From Actinokineospora baliensis (GTDB lineage Bacteria; Actinomycetota; Actinomycetes; Mycobacteriales; Pseudonocardiaceae): 64,000 nt of DNA. The stretch lies in assembly GCF_016907695.1 (NCBI RefSeq), contig NZ_JAFBCK010000001.1:3568501-3632500 (forward strand). Direction: 5' to 3'. Below, piece by piece: positions 27,001-36,100 of the stretch (within the stretch, counting starts at the first letter, position 1; each line of letters begins with the position of its first letter). The position numbers were made by a program, and so were the translations under genes. A model generated the notes under the pieces. That model saw only the letters and a list, made by a program, of their open reading frames with translations, was not told where the DNA came from and did not search any database.

Positions 27001-27770
27001 TAGGGCAATGGCGGCCTCGGCCAGAGTGGCATTGGTGCTCAGGGGATTGTCGAGCAGTGAACTTAGTGCGGTGATGGCGTGGTGGCGGCCACTCGAGTGG
27101 AGGCTTGCCAGGACGACGGCTGCATCGTGGATGGCTCGTGGTCTTGCCGACGTGGAAGCGAGGGCTGAGCGGAGGCCTCGGTCCGCCGCGGTTCTTTCGG
27201 TGGGGCCGCATTGGCTCAGTGCCTCGGCTGCTGCCAATCGGAGTTCGACTGGGGCTGAGTCGATGGCTTCGCGGAGGCAGGCAAGAGCTTCGGTGGTGTG
27301 TCTGCGGAGTCTGGTGGCTAGAGCGGTGGCGGTCTCCACTCTGGTTTGCCAAGGGGCTTGTGGGTTGCGCAAGAGGTCCAGCAGCCAAGTGGTGAGGCCT
27401 GGGTGGTGGGCGGCTCTAGAGGTCTGCTCAAGGATGTGACGGCTGGGATGGTGGGTTGTCATCGCCCAGGTTTGGACTGTGGCCAGGAAGGTGACCACTG
27501 CCGCTTCGGTTGCTGGGAGGTGGCGGGCTAGGAGGCGGGCGGCGAGGAGGTGGGCTTCGGAATCACCGGAGTGGAGGTGGGCGAGAAGGACGTCGGCTTG
27601 GGGTGGGTTGAGGTGGCAGTAGTGCAGGAGGACGGCGCGGGCGTGGCGGCCTCGGTCCTTGTGGCGGGCTGCGTGGAGCAAGTGGCGAGTAGAGGCGGGG
27701 GTGAAGGGGATGGGGAGGAGGCGGGCTTTGGCGGTGGCGGCTAGGTGTTCGGCGAAGCTGTGGTGCAGAA
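24058..27770 (-). CDS. HEAT-repeat C-terminal part of frameshifted NACHT-HEAT protein
   Basis: About 1236 residues of helical repeats without catalytic motifs. Recurrent 30-40 residue units with ALxxL and AAxxLxxL patterns (for example SARPRAIHDAAVVLASLHSS, TRITAMRTLASLGSQ, ARAAASLVHLG) mark a HEAT/armadillo superhelix. The frame is open upstream to 27768, where FLHHSFAEHLAA continues the NACHT protein encoded in the other frame. So this is most likely the sensor/scaffold part of one ~1678-residue STAND protein. No ribosome binding site supports a separate start; a TTG at 27681 is the first start-like codon. Base composition from about 25.0 to 27.0 kb is clearly lower in GC than the surroundings, suggesting transfer. 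Confidence 0.72.
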
Positions 27771-29093
27771 GCGGACGTCGGTGCTGTGGCGGAAGTGGGA
27801 GAGAGGGCCCGCTGCGGTGAGGAAGGTGGTCAGGTCCTCGTGCCAGTCGCCGGTGGGGGATAGGTGTTCGGCTACCCAGGTGCGGGCTGCGGTGAGGAGA
27901 GAAGTGTCCTCTTCGATGCGCACTTGGCCGAGGTGCTCCAGTAGCGGCTCGCGGACCTGGTCGAACTGGGTCGTGATGGGGCCGCGTGCTGTGCGCAGGT
28001 AGCGGAGGTAGGCCTCGTAGAGTTCGTACTGGTTGTCCGGCAGCGGGCGGTCGCCGTGTTCGGTGTGGATGATGGCGGCGATCGTGACCAAGAGGGGGAC
28101 CGCGACCAGTTCGCCGAGGTGGGCTTGTTCGACCTGCCGGATGAACCGGCTCGCGGTTTCCGGCTCCTCGAACCAGTTCAGGGCGAAGGCGCGTAGGGCG
28201 TCGTCGTCAAATGGTTGGAGTTCGTAGCGTGCGGCGCCGCTGCGCTGGAGTGGGGCGAGTGCGGTGCCGTCGATCGGTCGACTGGTGAGCACGACCCGGT
28301 AGGGCGAACCGTCGTAGGTGGCCCACGAGGCCAGGACGGTCACCAGGCGGTCGCGGTCAGAGCTGTCGGCCACCTCGTCCAGCCCGTCCACGAGGAGTAG
28401 CCACCGGCATCCTGCGACTGGGTGTTCCAGGTCAGTCGGGTGGATCGCCGTTCGCAGCAACGCCCCGTACTCGGCCCGCACGCTCTCCGCCAACGACTCG
28501 GCGAACGGCAAGCTCAACCGCGCTGCCAACTCACTCGCCGACACCCGCAACGGCACCACGGGCTCCACCAGCGGCGGCTCTTCCGCGGGCCGCCCAATCC
28601 AACGCTCCCCAGCGTCTGCCGCCAACCTGAGCGACAGCGTCGACTTCCCCTGCCCGGGGCCACCTACGACCACAACGTGCTTGTCGCGGTCCAACGTTTG
28701 CCGCACAGTTCGCGTTGGTGGCCGCACCGACAAGCGGGTTACAGGGGTAGGTATCTCGATCTGCTCACTACGCCCATCCAGCATCGGAGTGGGGCGCGGT
28801 GTGTCCACCTGTTCTTCCGCACCGAGGTCCTGCCGCACGTAGACCGTCGCCAGCGAGGGCTTCCGGGCACCCGGGAGGCGGTACGGCAACTCTTTCGCCA
28901 TCTCGACTTGGGCCCGCACCAACGACTCCACTGCGCGCGGCAGCTCAGGCAAGTCCTCCCAACCCACGTGCGCATCGACAGCCTCAACCGTGCGCGGCCG
29001 CTCGGCTGAGACCACGAAGTCCCCGTGCACCGTGATCTGGCCCGCCTGCACAACCGAACCCGCGACATCACGGGCAAGGTTCCTCTGTTCCAC
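27741..29093 (-). CDS. NACHT-type STAND NTPase, N-terminal part (frameshifted)
   Basis: 450 residues as read. The N-terminal segment ARDVAGSVVQAGQITVHGDF resembles a short motif found at the start of many actinomycete STAND proteins. A NACHT NTPase follows: Walker A GGPGQGKST (144-152), Walker B LLLVDGLDE (232-240), sensor VVLTSRP and a winged-helix region. The last residues diverge: after VRF the reading runs CTTASPNT and stops, while the overlapping frame gives FLHHSFAEHLAATAKA, a STAND-typical 'FxHxSFxEyLAA' motif, and continues into the HEAT domain. A single missing C at 27767/27768 explains this. Such proteins sense phage or stress signals and trigger effectors. It lies 38 bp downstream of the SEFIR gene in the same operon. 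Confidence 0.8.
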   Translation of the reverse strand: MEQRNLARDVAGSVVQAGQITVHGDFVVSAERPRTVEAVDAHVGWEDLPELPRAVESLVRAQVEMAKELPYRLPGARKPSLATVYVRQDLGAEEQVDTPRPTPMLDGRSEQIEIPTPVTRLSVRPPTRTVRQTLDRDKHVVVVGGPGQGKSTLSLRLAADAGERWIGRPAEEPPLVEPVVPLRVSASELAARLSLPFAESLAESVRAEYGALLRTAIHPTDLEHPVAGCRWLLLVDGLDEVADSSDRDRLVTVLASWATYDGSPYRVVLTSRPIDGTALAPLQRSGAARYELQPFDDDALRAFALNWFEEPETASRFIRQVEQAHLGELVAVPLLVTIAAIIHTEHGDRPLPDNQYELYEAYLRYLRTARGPITTQFDQVREPLLEHLGQVRIEEDTSLLTAARTWVAEHLSPTGDWHEDLTTFLTAAGPLSHFRHSTDVRFCTTASPNT

Positions 29094-29131
29094 CGCACCC
29101 TCCGGAAGTCCGGCTCCCGATCATAGGGCGC

Positions 29132-30112
29132 TCACCGCACGGTCGGGTTCCCCCAAGCCAACTCCGGCGGACGGCGTGACAGTCCGCCGTTTTCCTTGCC
29201 CAGTGGGGAAGCGGGTGGTGCGGGCCGGAACATCTCCAACCGCAAACGCCTGGTGTCGGTCAGGTCGAGTGCGACGGGGAGCGGTTTGCCCAACACCACC
29301 GTCTGTTCCAAGCGCGGCTTCTCGTCCAGGAGAACCACGATCCGTCCGACCTGGAAGCGTTCCTCGGCGTCGTCGACGATGCCCACCACCGCGGTCAGTT
29401 TCTGGTAGATGCCCCTGCCGAGGTCGAACTCCAAGTAGCTGCGTGCTGCCAAAGCTGTGCTCGGGCGTAAGAGAAGGCTGTCGTTGTAGGGATTGCCGTC
29501 GATGGTGGCGCTGCCGGTGTGGATGTCGTCGCTGTGGTCCAGCCACAATTGGCGGTCGGTGAGCGAAAGGTGCGGGTGGTCGCGGGGTGTGCTCACCGCG
29601 CCGCGGCGCCAGGGTGCCCGTTCGGGCATCGGGTGTGCGCTCTCGCCGGTGATCGCGGAGATCAGGTAGGTCACCTGGGACTCGGTGAACTCGTCGATCT
29701 CGTAGCGCGTGGTGGAGTACGGGGTCAGGAACATCGGGATGTCCTCGATCGACCCGCCGGGCAGCACCACCGGCAGCACCCGTTCCGTGCCCTGCCGCAG
29801 GTTCTGGGTCAGGTGGTCGCGGATGATCGCCGCCTCGAACTGCGCGCCCCGCCCCTCGTGCGGCTCCGCCTGGCCTTCGGCCCGCCGCCGGTACTGCGGT
29901 GAGGCGATCACCAGGATGAAATCGGAGTCGCGCAGGTTCTCCATAGCCCACAACGACCAGTCCTGCCGCTTGCCGTCGGCCCACTGGTCCAGCTGGACGT
30001 CCAACCCGACCCGCGCCCGCAGGAAGGTCGCGAACTCCCGCACCGCCCGCTTGTGTCGCTCCGTGTCATGTGAATAGGTCACGAACACCCGGGGCGCCGA
30101 ATCCTCCGACAT
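29132..30112 (-). CDS. SEFIR-domain protein with NPCBM-like C-terminus
   Basis: 326 residues. Residues ~8-150 form a SEFIR domain, a TIR relative: RVFVTYSHDTERHKRAV at the start, LDVQLDQWADGKRQDW (box 2-like) and SDFILVIASPQYRRRAEG. Residues ~200-300 resemble an NPCBM/galactose-binding-like module (LEFDLGRGIYQKLTAVVGI, VVLLDEKPRLEQTVVLG, DLTDTRRLRLEM). Bacterial SEFIR domains are known as effector or adaptor parts of STAND-based immunity. An AGGAGG site precedes the ATG at 30112. It is the first gene of the leftward operon with the NACHT-HEAT gene, so it is a likely effector partner. The NPCBM-like part hints at glycan or surface recognition (inference). Confidence 0.75.
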   Translation of the reverse strand: MSEDSAPRVFVTYSHDTERHKRAVREFATFLRARVGLDVQLDQWADGKRQDWSLWAMENLRDSDFILVIASPQYRRRAEGQAEPHEGRGAQFEAAIIRDHLTQNLRQGTERVLPVVLPGGSIEDIPMFLTPYSTTRYEIDEFTESQVTYLISAITGESAHPMPERAPWRRGAVSTPRDHPHLSLTDRQLWLDHSDDIHTGSATIDGNPYNDSLLLRPSTALAARSYLEFDLGRGIYQKLTAVVGIVDDAEERFQVGRIVVLLDEKPRLEQTVVLGKPLPVALDLTDTRRLRLEMFRPAPPASPLGKENGGLSRRPPELAWGNPTVR

Positions 30113-30182
30113 GGTTCTCCTCCGCGTTTCCACCCGACTCGCGACACGCATTGTCGACGCCCACCGGCCACCGGTCGACCCC

Positions 30183-30291
30183 TGTCGCTCCATTGTCGCC
30201 TCCCTGTCGCGCCCCCGCGTTCTGTCCTCCTTTTGTCCTGCTTCTGTCAGGTTTTCGCCACTGTCCCACCCGCACACTCCCGCTTTACGAT
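30183..30291. promoter_or_regulatory. Phased TGTC repeats in the divergent immunity promoter
   Basis: In the 212-bp gap between the SEFIR and TIR genes, TGTC begins at 30183, 30194 and 30205, then at 30223, 30234 and 30245, and again at 30262: two triplets with exact 11-bp spacing plus one further copy. A -10-like TACGAT lies at 30286-30291. Direct repeats with 11-bp period just upstream of a -10 element recall SARP-type activator sites, but the TGTC core is not the SARP heptamer I know. Function is inferred. Confidence 0.55.
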
Positions 30292-30324
30292 CAACCCCGC
30301 CCGCCGGAACCACCCGAAGGAGCG

Positions 30325-30903
30325 ATGACACGCGTGTACCAGTACGACGTGTTCATCAGCTACGACCGGGAAAGCCGCACCGTGCGGCCCTGGGTGGACC
30401 GGCACTTCCACCCGAGGTTGATCGACGCGCTCGACGACAACGTGGCGGAGAAGGTGGAAGTCTTCTGCGACCAGTCCGGCAGCAGCGGGGCCAAGTGGCC
30501 GCAGACCCTGCGTTCAGCGCTCGGGAACGCGAAGATCCTCGTCGCGGTGTACTCCCCGAAGTACTTCACCAGGGAGTGGTGCATGGCGGAGTGGCATTCC
30601 ATGGCCGAACGCGAGGAGGTCGCCGAGACCGGGGGCCGCGGGCTGATCTACCCGGTGATCTACAGCGACTCGGACAGCTTCCCGGAGTACGCGACCCAGC
30701 GCTGGATGGCCGACATGCGCAAGTGGCGCCAGCCGGACGTCCAGTTCCAGGACAGCCTGGCCTACCTGGACTTCCGCGACGCGGTGGATGACCTGGCGGT
30801 GGCGCTGGTCGACGGGATCCGGCAGTCCCCGGCGTGGCAGCAGTGGCCGGTGCGCCAGCCCGTCCCCGGTGTGCTGCCCCCGATGAAGTTCCCGGGGTTG
30901 TGA
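30325..30903 (+). CDS. TIR-domain protein, probable NAD-cleaving effector
   Basis: 192 residues, almost entirely one TIR domain. Box 1 is YQYDVFISYDRES, box 2 region VEVFCDQSGSSGAKWPQTL, and YSPKYFTREWCMAEW contains the WCxxE motif with Glu89, the catalytic glutamate of NAD+-hydrolysing TIR domains. A role as effector that depletes NAD+ or makes an ADP-ribose signal is known for bacterial TIR proteins; for this one it is inferred. GAAGGAG precedes the ATG. The TGA overlaps the ATG of the next gene (TGATG), so expression is coupled to the KGGVGR ATPase. Confidence 0.85.
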   Translation: MTRVYQYDVFISYDRESRTVRPWVDRHFHPRLIDALDDNVAEKVEVFCDQSGSSGAKWPQTLRSALGNAKILVAVYSPKYFTREWCMAEWHSMAEREEVAETGGRGLIYPVIYSDSDSFPEYATQRWMADMRKWRQPDVQFQDSLAYLDFRDAVDDLAVALVDGIRQSPAWQQWPVRQPVPGVLPPMKFPGL

Positions 30904-32516
30904 TGCCAGGGACCGTGTACACGTTCTACTCCTACAAGGGCGGCGTCGGCCGCAGCTTCGCCCTGGCCAACATCGCCGTTCTGCTGGCGCGCTGGGGTTT
31001 CCGCGTGCTGTGCGTGGACTGGGACCTGGAAGCGCCGGGACTGCGCGACTACTTCGGCACGCTAACCGACAGCGCACCCACCGGCGGTGTCGTGGATCTG
31101 GTCGACGACTTCCGAGCGGGCGCCGTCGTCGACCGGACCGTCCAGGTGACCGGCACGCTCGACCTGCTCGCCGCGGGCGGCGACGACCCGAACTACGCGA
31201 GCAGGGTGCAGTCCATCGACTGGGGGCGGCTCTACGACGAGGGTTTCGGCGAGTACCTCGAGCAGTGCCGGGACCGGTGGACCGCGCGCTACGACTACGT
31301 GCTGCTCGACAGCCGGACCGGCATCTCCGATGTCGGCAGCATGTGCACCGCTCAGCTGCCCGATCGACTGGTGCTGTTGTTCACCGCCAACACGCAGAGC
31401 ATCCGCGGCGCCGTGGACGTCGTCGGGTTGGCCGACGCGGCGCGCGATCGGCTGCCGCTGGACCGTCCCCGGCTGACCGTCGTCCCCGTGCTGTCGCGCT
31501 TCGACAGCCGCGATGAGTACGCCCAGGCCGAGCACTGGCGCGACGAGTGCGTGGACAGGACCAGGGGGCTGTACCACAACTGGCTCGACTCCCAGGTCTC
31601 GGTCGCCGCGATGTCGCGCCACCTGACCATCCCGTACGTCTCCTACTGGGCGCTCGGTGAGCAGTTGGCGGTGCAGAAGGAGAAGACCCCGTCCGCGGAC
31701 CAGATCAGCTTCGCGCTGGAGACCGTCGCGGCCCTGATCGCGCACGACCTCGACCACACCGCGCTGCTCGCGGAGAACCGGGACGCGTTCGTCGCGGCGG
31801 TGCGCGACCGCAAGCAGGAGTTCGGCCAGGACCTCAGGGTCAGCAGCTCCCACGCCGCCAGGGGCGTCGCCAACAGGCTGATCGCCGAGTTGCGGGAACT
31901 GGGTCTCGCGGCCGAGTGGTCGTCCTCCGGAGACCGGGACCTGCTCACCCGCGCCAGCGACAACGCGCGGCACCTGTGCCTGGTCGTGGATGGCGAGTTG
32001 ACCAGGTGGCAGCAGGCCGAGGCCGAGTTGTTCCTCTACCGCACCGTCGGTCAGGACCGCCGGGTCATCCCCGTCCTGACCGACGGCACGAAAGTCGTTG
32101 ACCTTCCCGGTTTCGTGGCCAACCTGCGGCACCTGCGGATCGGGTCGTCGCGTGGGGAGAAGGCGGTCGCACGTGATCTGGCGGACCAACTGCGCGGCGC
32201 CGCGGCCGTGGTCGAAGGCGCACCAGAACTCGTAGGGCTCCTCGTGCGGGTCAAGGGAGTAAGGCTGGGTCGTTCGCGCTGGGAGTTGGTGGACGAGCTG
32301 GTGCGCGAGCTGGTGACCGCGGTGGGCTCGGGGGACAGCGCCCTGGCCCAGGAGTTGGCCGCCGTGCTCGCCAGGGCTATCGAGGTTCCGCCGGGCAGCA
32401 GGCACGACGTCCGCGAAGCGTTGCCGCCGCACACCCAAGAGGCGGTCGAGTGGGGCATCGGAGTGTTGGAGACCCGTGTGGTGAACCGCGTCGAACGCGG
32501 TCAACAGGAAGGATGA
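30903..32516 (+). CDS. KGGVGR-variant MinD/ParA-like ATPase with TIR-like C-terminus
   Basis: 537 residues. The N-terminal ~250 residues are a deviant Walker A (MinD/ParA/SRP-like) ATPase: YKGGVGRS at residues 11-18 keeps the signature Lys12 but has Arg17 where MinD/ParA have the P-loop lysine; VDWDLEAPG (38-46) is the switch I-like motif and LLDSRTGISD the Walker B/switch II region. From about 325 to 430 a TIR/SEFIR-like fold follows (SHAARGVANRLIAELRELGL, NARHLCLVVDGELTRWQQ, RRVIPVLTDG). This variant family is known in actinomycetes, usually beside TIR or STAND proteins, without a settled function. It is coupled to the TIR gene upstream and lies 2 bp before the next start. Confidence 0.78.
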   Translation: MPGTVYTFYSYKGGVGRSFALANIAVLLARWGFRVLCVDWDLEAPGLRDYFGTLTDSAPTGGVVDLVDDFRAGAVVDRTVQVTGTLDLLAAGGDDPNYASRVQSIDWGRLYDEGFGEYLEQCRDRWTARYDYVLLDSRTGISDVGSMCTAQLPDRLVLLFTANTQSIRGAVDVVGLADAARDRLPLDRPRLTVVPVLSRFDSRDEYAQAEHWRDECVDRTRGLYHNWLDSQVSVAAMSRHLTIPYVSYWALGEQLAVQKEKTPSADQISFALETVAALIAHDLDHTALLAENRDAFVAAVRDRKQEFGQDLRVSSSHAARGVANRLIAELRELGLAAEWSSSGDRDLLTRASDNARHLCLVVDGELTRWQQAEAELFLYRTVGQDRRVIPVLTDGTKVVDLPGFVANLRHLRIGSSRGEKAVARDLADQLRGAAAVVEGAPELVGLLVRVKGVRLGRSRWELVDELVRELVTAVGSGDSALAQELAAVLARAIEVPPGSRHDVREALPPHTQEAVEWGIGVLETRVVNRVERGQQEG

Positions 32517-32518
32517 TC

Positions 32519-33154
32519 ATGTCAGAACGGTTGGGGCACAAGGAGACAGCGGTGATGTTGGTGCTGATGGCGTTGGCCAGGGAGGTGTCCAACCCGGAGT
32601 TGAAGGACCTCGTCGGGTACCCGCTCGACGGCAAGGAGCGGCGGCGGCTCAACGAGTTGCGGTTGGTGGAGAGCAGGTTGGCGCCGAAGCGGTTCTTCGT
32701 GCACGAGCTCACCGACAGCGGGTGGAAGTGGTGCGCGGACGAGTTCGCGGCCGGGTCTCCGCCGCCGCCGGTGGCTCGTAGTACGTTCGTGCCCGCGTTC
32801 TACTTGCTCCTGGCCGCGCTGGACCGGTATCTGCGGCGGGAGAACGTGAGCCTGGCGGAGGTCTTCACCTCCGACGTCGAGTTGACGCCGGGGCAGATCG
32901 AGGAGCGGGTGCGGGCGGGGTACTCGAAGCTGGCGCGCTCGGTGGGGGACTGGGTCAGCCTGGTGGACCTGCGGGCGGCGTTGGGCGGGGCGAACCGCGC
33001 GGAGGTGGACGCGGTGTTGAAGGAGATGAGCCGGACGGGGCGGGCGAACCTGGTGCCGGAGTCCAACCGCAAGGCGCTCACCGATCGCCACCACGCGGCG
33101 GCGATCCGCGTCGGCGGCGAGGACAACCACCTGATCTCGATCGAGGCGTCATGA
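32519..33154 (+). CDS. Two-winged-helix protein of unknown function
   Basis: 211 residues, no recognised family. The N-terminal ~75 residues look like a winged helix (HKETAVMLVLMALAREVSNPEL, then SRLAPKRFFVHELTDSGWKW). A second, MarR-like winged helix appears at about 135-205 (GDWVSLVDLRAALGGANRAEV, VLKEMSRTGRANLVPESN), linked by a helical middle. This is the layout of adaptor proteins that bind DNA or an ATPase partner. ATG 32519 is chosen because AGGAAGG is ideally spaced; an ATG at 32513 also exists. The stop overlaps the ATG of the large ATPase (ATGA), suggesting a stoichiometric partner. Confidence 0.65.
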   Translation: MSERLGHKETAVMLVLMALAREVSNPELKDLVGYPLDGKERRRLNELRLVESRLAPKRFFVHELTDSGWKWCADEFAAGSPPPPVARSTFVPAFYLLLAALDRYLRRENVSLAEVFTSDVELTPGQIEERVRAGYSKLARSVGDWVSLVDLRAALGGANRAEVDAVLKEMSRTGRANLVPESNRKALTDRHHAAAIRVGGEDNHLISIEAS

Positions 33155-36100
33155 TCGAGGGCCTCGCCGCGCTGGCCACCCTGCGGTTCGACTGGGCGGA
33201 CACCCCCGACCACGTCTGGCGCGATTCCCCGTACCACGTGGACGGTCCGCACGCCGACGTCGCCAGGGCCGTGGAGGGCGCGATCCGCGACGCGGCCGTC
33301 AGCGACGGGCCGAGTCCGATCGGGCTCGTCGTGCAGGGGCAGAAGGGCGTGGGCAAGACGCACCTGCTGGGCATGGTGCGGCGCCAGACCCACGCCGCCA
33401 AGGGGTACTTCTTCCTCGACAACGTCTCGGCCGGTGACGCGTTCTGGGAGAACGCGGTGGAGGCGTTGCGGTTCGGCCTCTCCCAGGCCGACGAGTCCGG
33501 TGAGACGCAGTTGCACCGTTTTCTGCGCCGCGTCTGCGAGCTCGGGGTCGTCGACCCCGGCTCGGCCAAGGTGATCCTGCGCGGGCACGGCCTGACCCGC
33601 AAGGACGTCGACGCGTTCGTCGCGGGGGTGCGGGCGCTCGACCGGCAGGTGGCCACGGAGTGCTCCGACACCGCGCGGGCCCTCGTGCTCTACGCCGCCG
33701 AGCCGGACTCGATCAACGACATCGCCGAGGACTACCTGGACGGGGCCGAGGAGTCCGAACCGGGGGAGCGGCGCGCGTGGGGCATCCGCCGACCACCCAG
33801 GTCGCCGCTGACCGTGGTGCGCGACCTGACCAGGCTGCTGGCGATCACCGGTCCCGTCGTGATCTGCGTCGACCAGCTCGACACCCTGATCGCGCGCACC
33901 GAGAAGCTCACCGAGGCCGCCGACCACAGCGGTGACGTGCTGCTCGCCCAGATCGCCGACGGCCTGATGCGGCTGCGCGAGGTGACCCGCCGGACCGTCA
34001 CCGTGCTGGCCTGCCTGCCCGGTACCTGGAAGCAGATCCGGACCAAAGCGGCCGACACCGTGCCCGACCGGTTCCGCGAACTGCGCAGCCTGGGGCGCAT
34101 CGCCGACGGCGGCATCGGCCGCGACCTCGTGGCCAAGCGACTCGGTGTGGCCTACCAGGCGATGGGCTTCACCCCGCCGTACCCCACGTGGCCCGTCGCC
34201 GAGTCCGCCTTCGCCGAGGGGTGGGAGCAGATCACCCCGCGCGAGCTCCTCAAGCGCATCGGCGCCCACATCGAGCTCTGCGTGCGCAACGACGAGGTCC
34301 GCGAACTCACCTCCTTCGACGAGGATGCGCCGCGACCCACCGCCGTGCCCCGCCCGGCGCCGAAACCGGACCGCTTCACCGAACTCGACGCCCTGTTCGC
34401 CGACGCCAGGGCCGAGATCGACCCGGAAGCGCTGTTCGACCACACGGTCGAGGACGAGCTGGTGCCCCGGTTGCTCTCCGCCGCCCTGCGGTCCTGGCTG
34501 ACCGAGGTCGGCGACGACAACATGACCTGGAACCGGCCCAGGGTCGGTGAGGGCGGCGAACTGCACGCCTGGATCACCCGCACCCTCGACGAGGCGACCG
34601 ACCTGCAGGAGCACTGGGGGTTCCGGGCGATCTACCACCCGCACCCGATCTCCGTGCTGCACCGCTTCCGCAAGGCCAAGACCGCGATGGGCCTGCGGCA
34701 GGGTGCCGACAACCGGCATCTCATCCTGCTGCGCAACGACGCCTGGTCCAAGGGTGCCAAGACGAAGGCGGAGCTTGGTGCGTTCGAGGCGGCGGGCGGT
34801 CGCCGGATGGCGCTGTCGGTCGACGACGCCAGGACGTTCTGGGCCTTGGACAAGCTGCTGACCCAGAACGTCCCCGGGCTGCACGAGTGGCTGGTGGACC
34901 GCCAACCCGCGAGCCGGTCCGACCTGCTCGCCGACACGCTGCCCGCCGTGCGGCGGGACGCGGAAACGCGGCCGCCACCGGGAGAGGTGGGGGTGGGGGT
35001 TGTGGTGGGGACCGGGGAGCCGGTTCGTGTGGAGTTGGCGGCGTTGCGCAAGCACGCTGTGGTGTTCGCCGGATCAGGTTCTGGGAAAACGGTTCTGTTG
35101 CGGCGGATCGTGGAGGAGTGTGCGCTGCAGGGGGTTTCGGCGATCGTGTTGGACCCCAACAACGACTTGGCGCGCTTGGGGGATGCGTGGCCGGAGGCGC
35201 CGAGTGCTTGGGGGGACGGGGATGCCGAGTTGGCGCGGCGGTACCTCGACGGCACCGATGTCGTGGTGTGGACCCCGGGGCGGGCGCACGGGCGGCCGTT
35301 GGCGTTCCAGCCGTTGCCGGACTTCGGTGGGGTGCTTGATGACGAGGACGAGTTCGGGGCGGCGGTGGAGGTCGCGGTGGCCAGCCTCGCGCCGCAGGTC
35401 CGGTTGACCGGGAGCACGGTCAAGGCGAACAAGGGGTTGGCGGTGTTGCGGCAGGCCGTGGTGCACCACGCGCGGACCGGGTCGCGGAGCCTGCCGGGGC
35501 TGATCGAGGTGTTGGCGGATCTGCCGGACGGGGTCAGCACGCTCAACGACGGCCACAAGATCGCCGCGGACCTGGCCGAGGCGTTGAAGGCGGCGATGGT
35601 CAACGACCCGCTGTTCGCCGGGGCGGGCACGGAGATCGACCCGGGGGAGCTGCTCACGCCCGCGGCGGGGAAGCTGGCGCGGGTTTCGGTGATCAGCTTC
35701 ATCGGGCTGCCCGCGGAGGAGCAGCGGCAGAACTTCGTCAACCAGTTGCAGATGGAGCTGTTCGCCTGGGCCAAGCGCAACCCTGCTGGCGATCGACCGC
35801 TCGGCGCGCTGTTCGTCATGGATGAGGCGCAAACCCTTGCGTCGTCCGGAACCCTCACCGCGAGCACGCGCAGCACGATCGTGCTGGCCTCGCAGGCGCG
35901 CAAGTACGGACTGGGCCTGCTCTTCGCCACCCAGGCTCCGAAGGGCGTGCACAACCAGGTGGTGGGCAACGCGACCACCCAGTTCTTCGGTCGCCTCAAC
36001 AGCCCGGCCCAGATCAACGCGGCCAACGAGATGGCACGGGCGAAAGGCAGCCAGGTGGCCGACATCGCGCTCCTCGAACGCGCCCAGTTCTACGTCACCA

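Noticed and set aside
27760..27775. Programmed -1 ribosomal frameshift joining NACHT and HEAT parts
   Set aside because: No slippery X-XXY-YYZ heptamer and no evident downstream pseudoknot; a missing base explains the break more simply.
30183..30265. CRISPR-like array from the TGTC repeats
   Set aside because: Units are only 4-5 conserved bases with 11-bp spacing; there are no spacers, leader or cas genes.
31062..32504. 480-codon minus-strand frame opposite the KGGVGR ATPase
   Set aside because: Same reasoning: an antisense frame of a GC-rich gene without any family feature.
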